NCBI GenBank assembly: GCA_017628755.1
Contig: JAGBYM010000046.1
Span: 1-32,124, forward strand
Direction of reading: 5' to 3'
Origin: Clostridia bacterium
GTDB taxonomy: Bacteria; Bacillota; Clostridia; Oscillospirales; CAG-272
DNA length: 32,124 nucleotides
Position 1 is the stretch's first letter. The number at the start of each line of letters is the position of its first letter. The notes under the pieces are model-generated. The model saw only the letters and a list, made by a program, of their open reading frames with translations. It searched no databases and was not told the DNA's origin. Made by a program: the position numbers and the translations under genes. Below, piece after piece: positions 1-6,940 of the stretch.

Positions 1-161
1 ATGAGAACGTCGTGGTCGGTGTATGCGATTACCGAATATCCCATTGCCATATAGTTCTTTTTGACCTCTTCGGGAGTCCAGTTACCGTCGGAGACGGTGG
101 TGTGGCAATGGAGATTGGCTTTGTAGAAATTGCCCGTTTCGGGAAGCAGATATTTTTTCAT
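1..161 (-). CDS. PHP-domain metal-dependent phosphoesterase, N-terminal fragment
   Basis: Only the first 53 codons are inside the window; the gene runs off the left edge. The reading begins MKKYLLPETGNFYKANLHCH and contains HCH followed by TTVSDG (His18 and His20) and YTDHD (Asp49-His50). These are the first two metal-ligand motifs of the PHP superfamily, which holds phosphoesterases such as histidinol phosphatase and the DNA polymerase exonuclease domain. The start is the ATG at 161-159, with a GAGGT ribosome binding site just upstream. A good promoter lies further upstream on the minus strand. The substrate cannot be judged from so short a piece. It is divergent from the SGNH lipoprotein gene that follows. 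Confidence 0.8.
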   Translation of the reverse strand, partial: MKKYLLPETGNFYKANLHCHTTVSDGNWTPEEVKKNYMAMGYSVIAYTDHDVL

Positions 162-188
162 GTTAATGTACCTCGCGGCTTTTTTATG

Positions 189-217
189 ATTTTACCACAT
201 TTGTGCCGCTGTGTCAA
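189..217 (-). promoter_or_regulatory. promoter for PHP-domain gene
   Basis: On the minus strand, TTGACA (217-212) and TAAAAT (194-189) are separated by 17 bp, a near-consensus sigma-A promoter. It points at the PHP gene start at 161. Confidence 0.75.
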
Positions 218-256
218 TAATATTTGAGTGAAAACTTGTATTTTTCTTCAATCCTC

Positions 257-285
257 TTGACAAAATGAGAAATTATCTATATAAT
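257..285 (+). promoter_or_regulatory. consensus sigma-A promoter for SGNH lipoprotein
   Basis: TTGACA (257-262), a 17-bp spacer and TATAAT (280-285) match the sigma-A consensus at every position. The start codon at 318 follows about 25 nt after the expected transcription start. Confidence 0.85.
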
Positions 286-317
286 ATACCTATATTCATT
301 CCCGAAAGGAGATTATT

Positions 318-2192
318 ATGAAAAGAAACATTTTTATCAGACTTACTGCTATGGCTCTTCTGATTGTGATGATGGCTTCCGCGCTTATCGCTTGTGAGCC
401 GCTCGATTCAGATAACGAAACAACAGTACCCGTAGCTGATCCCACAGAAGCTCCCGAGATCACCGGTGAGCCAGACGTTACCACCGACGAGGTTACCGAG
501 CCCGAGGCAACTACCGAAGCCGAAGTAACCACCGCGGCTCCCGAGGTAACCACCGAAGCTCCCTCGAACGAGATGAAGGATTACGTTGTAACTCCCGAAT
601 GGAAGCTCGGCTACGTAGGTTCCGCGACCAACTCAAGCTGGAAGGAAAAGCTCAACCCCACCGGCGGTCTGTATTCCTACAGTGACGTTATCAACCTCGG
701 CCCCGCAGGTTCTACCATCACCTTCACCGATGACAACACTAACGCGAACGGTGACGGAAACTTTGCTTCCGCTGCCGCTTACGTTTTCTCTTCCTGGAAG
801 AAGGTAAACGGTATCTGGAACATTGACACATCCGCGTACAAGGCTGACGGTGCTGATGCCGCGTATACCGATGCGAACGGCGCAAGAACCTATACTTATA
901 CCTCGACCAAGGATAACGAGTGCATCCGTCTCTGTTTCCGCTCCGGTCAGTCCAATTCCTTTACTCCCGCTGCATACCCCGTGGTAACCGTAACCTCCAC
1001 CAAGCAGCCCGTGGTTGAAAAGGACGATGCAGGTGCTGGCACAACCACTCCCACCACTCCCACCGGAACCGCTATGGACGTAAAGTGGAATGCAGGTTAC
1101 GTAGGTTCCTCCACCAACCCCTACGGTTACGCTAACGGTATCAACGCTACTGAGCAAAACTACGCTTACACCGACGTTATTGAGATTGCAAAGAAGGGAA
1201 CAAAGATCACCTTCACTGACACCAAGAACGGTTCTACCTCCGGCAACGCATACGTTCTTTCCTTCTGGAAGAAGGACGGCGATAAGTGGGTCATCGACAC
1301 CTCCAAGAACAATATCCCCGGCGGCGGTCAGTACGTAATCTCCACCGGCACCAATGGTGTTGTTTACACCTATATTTCGAGCGAAGACAACGAGTGCATC
1401 CGCTTCTGCTTCCGTTCGAACGGTACTTCCAACAAGCCTACTCTCTATTCCTCCACAACCACAGAGCCCGGCACTCTTCAGGATGTAATCAATGCATCTG
1501 CTGCACTTGAAAAGTGGATCGAGGAAGACAAGAACCGCGCGTTCTACGATATCCTCAAGGGCAAGACCTTCACCGTAATCGGCGATAGCTACCTTGCGGG
1601 TAACGGACTTGAGAAGGAACTCGTATGGCCTGCACTTCTCGCGAAGAAGTACGATATGGAATTCAACAACTACGGTATGAACGGCTCGACCATGTCGAAT
1701 TACGTTACCACCAATAACCCCATGGTTGTAAGATATACCAACATGGCTAACAACAATCCCGATATCATCATTATCGAGGGCGGACGTAACGACTACAACA
1801 AGAACGTTCCGATCGGTGAGAACGGTAGCACCGACACTAAGACCATGAAGGGTGCGGCAAGATTCCTTATCACCAAGGTTCAGGAGAGATATCCCAATGC
1901 TCTTATCATCTGCCTTACCGTTTGGGAAGTAGGTGGAAGCAAGAACTCTGCCGGCAACTACTGCAGCGACTACGGCCGTGCGCTTCTTGAAGTTTGCGCG
2001 GATATGGGCGTTCCCTGCATCAACGCAATGGATCAGGAAGCTACCGGTGTCAAGATGACAGATTCTGCCTTCAGAAGCAAGTACTGCATGAAGCCCACCG
2101 ATATCAGCCATCTCAACGCAGACGGTATGAAGCTCGTTTTCCCCGCATTTGAAAAGGCAATTGCTGATTTCTACGCGAAGAAGGGTTCATAA
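318..2192 (+). CDS. SGNH/GDSL-hydrolase lipoprotein with two repeated N-terminal domains
   Basis: Predicted cell-surface esterase of 624 aa. A lipoprotein signal peptide ends at the lipobox LIAC (Cys26) and is followed by a Thr/Glu/Pro-rich linker to about residue 85. Two homologous domains come next (about 95-235 and 252-390). Each has a GYVGSxTN start, an ITFTD segment, a SxWKK motif and a DNECIR-CFRS ending. The C-terminal third is an SGNH hydrolase: GDSY (Ser424, nucleophile), an Asn in GGRND (Asn491, oxyanion) and DISH (Asp595/His598, catalytic pair). Families of this fold deacetylate or de-esterify polysaccharides. The repeated domains may bind carbohydrate, but that is inference. The start is set by AAAGGAG eight bases before the ATG. 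The gene has its own promoter and terminator, so it is monocistronic. Confidence 0.85.
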   Translation: MKRNIFIRLTAMALLIVMMASALIACEPLDSDNETTVPVADPTEAPEITGEPDVTTDEVTEPEATTEAEVTTAAPEVTTEAPSNEMKDYVVTPEWKLGYVGSATNSSWKEKLNPTGGLYSYSDVINLGPAGSTITFTDDNTNANGDGNFASAAAYVFSSWKKVNGIWNIDTSAYKADGADAAYTDANGARTYTYTSTKDNECIRLCFRSGQSNSFTPAAYPVVTVTSTKQPVVEKDDAGAGTTTPTTPTGTAMDVKWNAGYVGSSTNPYGYANGINATEQNYAYTDVIEIAKKGTKITFTDTKNGSTSGNAYVLSFWKKDGDKWVIDTSKNNIPGGGQYVISTGTNGVVYTYISSEDNECIRFCFRSNGTSNKPTLYSSTTTEPGTLQDVINASAALEKWIEEDKNRAFYDILKGKTFTVIGDSYLAGNGLEKELVWPALLAKKYDMEFNNYGMNGSTMSNYVTTNNPMVVRYTNMANNNPDIIIIEGGRNDYNKNVPIGENGSTDTKTMKGAARFLITKVQERYPNALIICLTVWEVGGSKNSAGNYCSDYGRALLEVCADMGVPCINAMDQEATGVKMTDSAFRSKYCMKPTDISHLNADGMKLVFPAFEKAIADFYAKKGS

Positions 2193-2199
2193 TTCACAA

Positions 2200-2236
2200 A
2201 AAACAAAAGCCGCGCATATGCGCGGCTTTTGTTTTG
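2200..2236 (+). terminator. intrinsic terminator of SGNH lipoprotein gene
   Basis: A perfect GC-rich stem (arm AAAGCCGCGC, loop ATAT) flanked by A-rich and T-rich runs lies 8-45 nt after the stop codon. It is nearly symmetrical and could work in both directions. It also isolates the next operon from this gene. Confidence 0.85.
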
Positions 2237-2305
2237 TATGAAAGTAAAAATGTTCAAAAGATTGTCAAATTGTGTATTTTTTTGTAACTACTTGCGGATT
2301 ATCCA

Positions 2306-2334
2306 TTGACAATATTTAAAAGCTGTGATATAAT
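2306..2334 (+). promoter_or_regulatory. consensus promoter of the TIR/MinD/SpeD-like operon
   Basis: TTGACA (2306-2311), 17 bp, and TATAAT (2329-2334) preceded by TGTGA. The first start codon is about 85 nt downstream, so the mRNA has an AT-rich 5' leader in which I see no clear riboswitch or operator. No other convincing promoter is visible before the end of the operon. Confidence 0.85.
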
Positions 2335-2425
2335 TATTAATAATACTATTTATTACAATATGTAAGTAATTTTTGTACAATATTGTCTTTTTCAACAAAA
2401 TCCTGTGTTTGCGGAAGGAGTCATT

Positions 2426-3586
2426 ATGGCGGAATATTATTCCAGAGAAGAAATAATAAAAAGCGATTTTCTGTTTGTCAGTTATAAGCATGATGACCGC
2501 GATCTGGTAATAAGCACGGTTGACTATCTGATATCTCTCGGCGTGCGCGTTTGGTGCGACATTGATTTGCGTATGGGTGATAAATGGGATGAAGAAGTAA
2601 AAGAATTAATAGAGCATTCCAAATGTAAGGGCGTAATTTTTTTCAACAGCGTCCAAGCGTTTATGAGCGAAGCTATTGCCAAGGAGCGTGACCTGGTCAG
2701 AAAAAAGATAAAGGCGTCCGAAGAGGAAAATAATACTTTCCTTGTCTTGCCTGTCAATATAGGTAAACCTTCAACTGCACGATTGCTCAAAAAGACTTTT
2801 GAAGTCCTTGAAGATGATGATTCGGACATCAATCGGAATTTCCCTCTTGAATATATTAACGATATCATTGAATTATTTAAGAGTGAAACTATTTATGCAT
2901 ATGCCGATGACAGTACCGTTGAAAAGATTGGCCAAGACATTTACAAGAGCATTGAAATGCTCGCGCCTAAAGCTATCGACAAGAGTAAGGTTAAATTGAA
3001 AGAACTGACTCATCAGACGTCACGCACCGTTGGTGATATGCCGTGCATTCGGTTTGGGGAGTATAAAGGAGCTGCAGTTAAAAACCTACCCCAGTATATG
3101 CTCTCAAAAGACAGTGTGGTAGAATATTTTGGCGAACGGTATATAGTTGATGGCGGTAAGGCCTATACGCCGGTCGGTATAAATTGGCAATGTATTTACT
3201 GTGACGGCGATGAGACCTGTATGGTGAGTGAAGAAATACTCGATTCACGCATCGGAGGTACCGATCTTGATAATTGGCTGAATACTCAATTTATCCAGTT
3301 TGCATTCAGTGAAAAGGAACGTGAATGCATAATCGGCAAAGTGAGTCTTGTTGGAGAAAAAGATATTGAAGCGGCAGAATCAAAAGAGTTCCTTAAAGCG
3401 ACCTGTTCTGAAAACACCAATGAAAAGTACTGGTGGATAAATGCTTTCAGTATGGGAGTTATGCAAAAAGTCGTGCGTGAAGACGGTACGATATACGGCA
3501 AAGGTTATAACAGCCGCACAACCAGATCCGGGGTTCGCCCTATGATCAAGGTTGATATGAATAAGTTAAGCAATTTGTCAAAATAA
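2426..3586 (+). CDS. TIR-domain protein with C-terminal DUF6273-like domain
   Basis: First gene of the candidate conflict operon, 386 aa, no signal peptide. Residues about 13-130 form a TIR domain: FVSYKH (17-22), WCDIDLRMGDKW (43-54), then FFNS, Ser81 and Glu87 in the SxxxxxE arrangement of the catalytic glutamate. Bacterial TIR domains of this kind cleave NAD+ or make signalling nucleotides from it. Residues about 195-386 resemble DUF6273: LDNWLNTQF, FSEKERE, YWWINAF, and a GVRPMIKVDM ending. That module is usually found on Clostridia surface proteins, so its fusion to a cytoplasmic effector is unusual; it may be a sensor or binding part. I chose the ATG at 2426, with GGAAGGAG upstream, over a GTG 21 bases earlier. 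The next gene starts 30 nt downstream. Activity is inferred. Confidence 0.85.
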   Translation: MAEYYSREEIIKSDFLFVSYKHDDRDLVISTVDYLISLGVRVWCDIDLRMGDKWDEEVKELIEHSKCKGVIFFNSVQAFMSEAIAKERDLVRKKIKASEEENNTFLVLPVNIGKPSTARLLKKTFEVLEDDDSDINRNFPLEYINDIIELFKSETIYAYADDSTVEKIGQDIYKSIEMLAPKAIDKSKVKLKELTHQTSRTVGDMPCIRFGEYKGAAVKNLPQYMLSKDSVVEYFGERYIVDGGKAYTPVGINWQCIYCDGDETCMVSEEILDSRIGGTDLDNWLNTQFIQFAFSEKERECIIGKVSLVGEKDIEAAESKEFLKATCSENTNEKYWWINAFSMGVMQKVVREDGTIYGKGYNSRTTRSGVRPMIKVDMNKLSNLSK

Positions 3587-3616
3587 AAAAGATAATAAAA
3601 GCAGGAGGATTTTTCC

Positions 3617-5962
3617 ATGGCTATTAAAAATATCGCGGATAGAGCTATCGCAGAAAACATAAGAGAGCTTGTTCTGAATGACGAATCGGATTCTATATTT
3701 AACAAGTATAGGAATAAAACAGAAATTGGCGAATTGATATTCAAGGATCTGTATTCTACCTATACGGAGCCCAAACGAATCGAAGGTAAGAAGAATAATA
3801 AAGGCGTAGGTTTCTGTCTGACAGACAAGGATATCGGTCTTCTTTCTCAGTGCCAGTCGCTACAGGCAATGCTGTTACTTGCTTCCGAATTTAACCTGGA
3901 CTTCGATACCGATTATACGCCGAAAGGCACAGGCTCCACGATCAGACAAATCATGGACGATGTTATCGACGATTTGTTGTCAGACAAGATAAAAAAAGAG
4001 GACGGTAGATTCGTTTTTGATGCGTCTCCGTATGAGGAAGAGTTGTTTACTGCAGAATATTCCAATATTGACGCTATACGTTGGGTAGTAACCACATTCC
4101 TTCTTGTTCTTAAATACCATGCTGAACAGCATGAAATATGTAAATGGGAAGACGATCTTATTAATATTATTTCATACGGTATGAAATACATTAATGAGGC
4201 ATTTATCGGTAATTATAATCTGACTGAAGAAAATACCAGCGAAAAGCTTGAAATTGGCTGGAACTTTACCAAAGACTGTGAAGAACCGTCTCTGTTCTAT
4301 ACCTTTGCGGTTTGTGAGTGCTATATAAGCTTTTACAGAACCTTTAAAGACCATCTCGACTATTTGTATGCATGCAGAACAGCAGAAGAGACTGATAATC
4401 TCATTCCAATCCCCGAAAGATTAGCTTTGTATGAAAAAAACAGAGAAGAAGATGAAATTAAAAACTCTGATAAAACAAAGAAAAGATATAAAGATGAAGT
4501 AAATAAACTCAGAGAGATAGCACAGTACGATACTCCTCATGATTTATGCCGTATTTATAAAAAAATCAATGGAATTCTTGAAGGAGATCCTTCAAGAATT
4601 GAGAACACGGTTTATGGTGAACTCGAACTGCGGTGTAAGGCGGTATCGAAAGAAATCTGGCGCTTGGTAAAAGACGGTTTCGCGGACAGTTTTTACTATA
4701 ATGATCTTCATTCCAAAATCAGCCAGGATGATATCAAAATGAGTACCACGAGTGACGCGCTCTTCAACAGCGTTTATATTATTAATACAATAATTGACGC
4801 CGGTCTCGATGAAGATATAATGAGTAATCATACCCACGCTAAAGCACTGGAAGAAAATGCTCAGAAAAAAGGAGAAGACGCTAAAGTAGTAGATGCGTTT
4901 GCAGAGGAAGCTGAAAAATATCTCAGAGATTATAACGAGCTTCTTGAAACCTGTCAGCTTGCTTCTCAGAAGGCATTGAGATCTTATGAGATCCTTAAAA
5001 AGGAAGGTAAGGAATATATCGTTGACCAGTTCCTTATCGGTTTTAACGAGAGCTTTAACACGCACAAAGACCTTATTAAAGAACTTCGTAAGCGCCGTAT
5101 GAGAGTTTTCTCACTCCTTCCTATGCTTATCAGAACCAACAACCTGATCAGTGAGTATCTCGTAAGATATCCTCAGGTGAGCATGAGTAAATACCTCGGA
5201 TATATTCTGGATAACCGCAGAAAGGGTAAGGGCAGTAAAGTATTCTGGATGTGGGAAGCTGATGGATTCTTCAGCGCAAGTAACTATTATTACGTAGCTG
5301 CGCTTGGTCAATTCTATGCCTACCACAAGGAGTATGAGGAAAGCTATATTGATATTTCAGATGTTAATGCAACCAAAAAGCAAGAGATCCGTGAAGAGTA
5401 CAAGCGAGAACTTGAACTCGACGGTGAAATTGCTCAGCTTAACACAAAATTGAGGGATAAAACAGCTGAATTTGAAAAATCCCTCGCCGATAAAGACAGG
5501 GAGATTGCAAATCTTAACGCTAAAATCGCAAGTCATCATAGTCCCATCGAAGATGCTGTTGTGTCGGTTGTTGAGGATACGATAAGAAAACAGCTTCCGA
5601 TGCTGTTCTGTGATTATTTAAATTCTGCCGCTGAGTCTTATGCTAAGCAGGAACTTGACCGCAGACAAAAGGGAAAACCGAATTATGTTACCAAAGATAT
5701 TGACGAAAGAAATAAAGTCAAATCTGCGGAAAAATTAATTGAAGCTTTTGAAAAGATTTTTGTAGCTTATTTGAGTAAAACGATTTATGCAGAAATAGAT
5801 GTTTCTGATGAAAAAGTTGACAAACAGTATAAAGAAAAGTCCGAGGGAATTTTAACAGAAACCAAGACATGTCTTGGCGGATATGCTATTAATATTATAC
5901 ATGGTAAGGTTCCTGAGGCAGATGTTCTGTTCCCTAAAGGTGATTCTAAGGAGGATAAATAA
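3617..5962 (+). CDS. large helical/coiled-coil protein of unknown function, conflict operon
   Basis: Unrecognised 781-aa cytoplasmic protein. It is Lys/Glu-rich with almost continuous predicted helix. Around residues 590-655 there is a heptad-like coiled coil (EIAQLNTKLRDK, DREIANLNAKIA). A WVVTTFLLVLKYH segment near residue 155 looks like a buried helix of an alpha-solenoid. I see no signal peptide, no membrane segment, no Walker motif and no nuclease motif. It lies between a TIR effector and a MinD-like ATPase, so a scaffold, adaptor or sensor role is plausible; this is inference from context. The start has AGGAGG eight bases upstream. The ribosome binding site of the next gene is inside its last codons, so the two are tightly linked. 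Confidence 0.8.
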   Translation: MAIKNIADRAIAENIRELVLNDESDSIFNKYRNKTEIGELIFKDLYSTYTEPKRIEGKKNNKGVGFCLTDKDIGLLSQCQSLQAMLLLASEFNLDFDTDYTPKGTGSTIRQIMDDVIDDLLSDKIKKEDGRFVFDASPYEEELFTAEYSNIDAIRWVVTTFLLVLKYHAEQHEICKWEDDLINIISYGMKYINEAFIGNYNLTEENTSEKLEIGWNFTKDCEEPSLFYTFAVCECYISFYRTFKDHLDYLYACRTAEETDNLIPIPERLALYEKNREEDEIKNSDKTKKRYKDEVNKLREIAQYDTPHDLCRIYKKINGILEGDPSRIENTVYGELELRCKAVSKEIWRLVKDGFADSFYYNDLHSKISQDDIKMSTTSDALFNSVYIINTIIDAGLDEDIMSNHTHAKALEENAQKKGEDAKVVDAFAEEAEKYLRDYNELLETCQLASQKALRSYEILKKEGKEYIVDQFLIGFNESFNTHKDLIKELRKRRMRVFSLLPMLIRTNNLISEYLVRYPQVSMSKYLGYILDNRRKGKGSKVFWMWEADGFFSASNYYYVAALGQFYAYHKEYEESYIDISDVNATKKQEIREEYKRELELDGEIAQLNTKLRDKTAEFEKSLADKDREIANLNAKIASHHSPIEDAVVSVVEDTIRKQLPMLFCDYLNSAAESYAKQELDRRQKGKPNYVTKDIDERNKVKSAEKLIEAFEKIFVAYLSKTIYAEIDVSDEKVDKQYKEKSEGILTETKTCLGGYAINIIHGKVPEADVLFPKGDSKEDK

Positions 5963-5965
5963 ACA

Positions 5966-6937
5966 ATGAGTAACAAAACACACACCATATCATTTTTCTC
6001 TTATAAAGGCGGCGCAGGAAGAAGCACGCTTGCTTATAATATTATTCCTATACTTGCCAATAAGTCTTTCAAACCCACTAAAGAAAAGCCAATGATCATT
6101 ATCGATACCGATGTTGATAGCTGCGGAATGTCATATCTTGTCGGTGTAAAAAAAGAGAATATTACCACTGAAAACTGTGTTCAGTATCTTCTCAGCCACG
6201 GATGCGATACTTCTCCTGCGATAAGATCTGTTGCGGCTCATCCGTTTTTGAGCAAGCTTTGTCCCGTAGGAAATGCTTACGGCTATCCTGAGAATGAAGC
6301 AATTCTTCTTATGCCCGCAAAAGACGGTATGGCTATTACTGGAAGAGATAATTACGGCGACAAGGACGAACCTTTCTCCAAGAAGATTGACAGCTTCCTT
6401 ACGGTATGTAACAATTTGGGTATACCCGCTGTTATTTTTGACTCCGCGGTCGGTAATACTGCAACTGCCAACATTTCCAATGAAGCATCCGAAATCATCG
6501 TGTGTTGCATGCGTCCGACAACTCAGTTTACAGACGGTACCGAGCGTTTCCTCAAATCACTCGAAAATATGGATAGCGATGAGATCGGAAAGTCTTTTTC
6601 CAAGAAGAATATTATTGTAGTTCCCAATGCTATTCCGCGCGGAGAAACCGTAATCAACGGAGATAAATATCCAGACACAGCATTCAGCAAGATCCGAAAT
6701 AATTTTGAAAATCGATTCATACCCGGAAGAACAATCCATAACTATTATTTTAATATGCTTGATAGACAAGAATTCGGAATTCCGGTTGTTGATAGATTTA
6801 TGTGGTACGAGGATATTCTTTATACTCGTCAGGATCTTGACGCTAACGAGAAGCTTGCTTTGGACAGATATGAAAAGCTAGTTGGAATAATTGATGATGT
6901 TCTTGAAGAAATCGACAATGATTCGGAGGACTTTTAA
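5966..6937 (+). CDS. MinD/ParA-like P-loop ATPase (KGGAGRST type)
   Basis: Protein of 323 aa of the SIMIBI (MinD/ParA) class. It has a deviant Walker A, SYKGGAGRST (residues 12-21), with the signature lysine at Lys14; the usual P-loop lysine is Arg19. It also has an A' motif, IIIDTDVDSCGMS, and a Walker B-like VIFDSAVGN. Relatives bind ATP and dimerise to position or switch partners. From general knowledge, KGGxGR-type ATPases also turn up beside TIR-like proteins in actinobacterial FxSxx-COOH loci, which agrees with its place here. There are no par sites, no ParB and no membrane-targeting helix in the neighbourhood, so plasmid or chromosome partitioning is unlikely. The gene starts 3 nt after the preceding stop with AGGAGG inside the upstream gene. 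The next gene starts 3 nt after its own stop. Confidence 0.88.
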   Translation: MSNKTHTISFFSYKGGAGRSTLAYNIIPILANKSFKPTKEKPMIIIDTDVDSCGMSYLVGVKKENITTENCVQYLLSHGCDTSPAIRSVAAHPFLSKLCPVGNAYGYPENEAILLMPAKDGMAITGRDNYGDKDEPFSKKIDSFLTVCNNLGIPAVIFDSAVGNTATANISNEASEIIVCCMRPTTQFTDGTERFLKSLENMDSDEIGKSFSKKNIIVVPNAIPRGETVINGDKYPDTAFSKIRNNFENRFIPGRTIHNYYFNMLDRQEFGIPVVDRFMWYEDILYTRQDLDANEKLALDRYEKLVGIIDDVLEEIDNDSEDF

Positions 6938-6940
6938 TTA

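Noticed and set aside
633-2111. Long minus-strand open frame opposite the SGNH lipoprotein gene
   Set aside because: The plus-strand frame has signal peptide, lipobox, catalytic motifs, ribosome site and terminator; the opposite frame has low-complexity Val/Gly-rich sequence and no start signal.
2405-2426. GTG at 2405 as start of the TIR gene
   Set aside because: It overlaps the GGAAGGAG that serves the ATG at 2426, and it has no ribosome site of its own.
5966-6937. Plasmid or chromosome partition (ParA) function for the ATPase
   Set aside because: No ParB gene, no parS-like repeats and no replication genes nearby. The P-loop has Arg instead of Lys and the operon context is TIR/SpeD-like.
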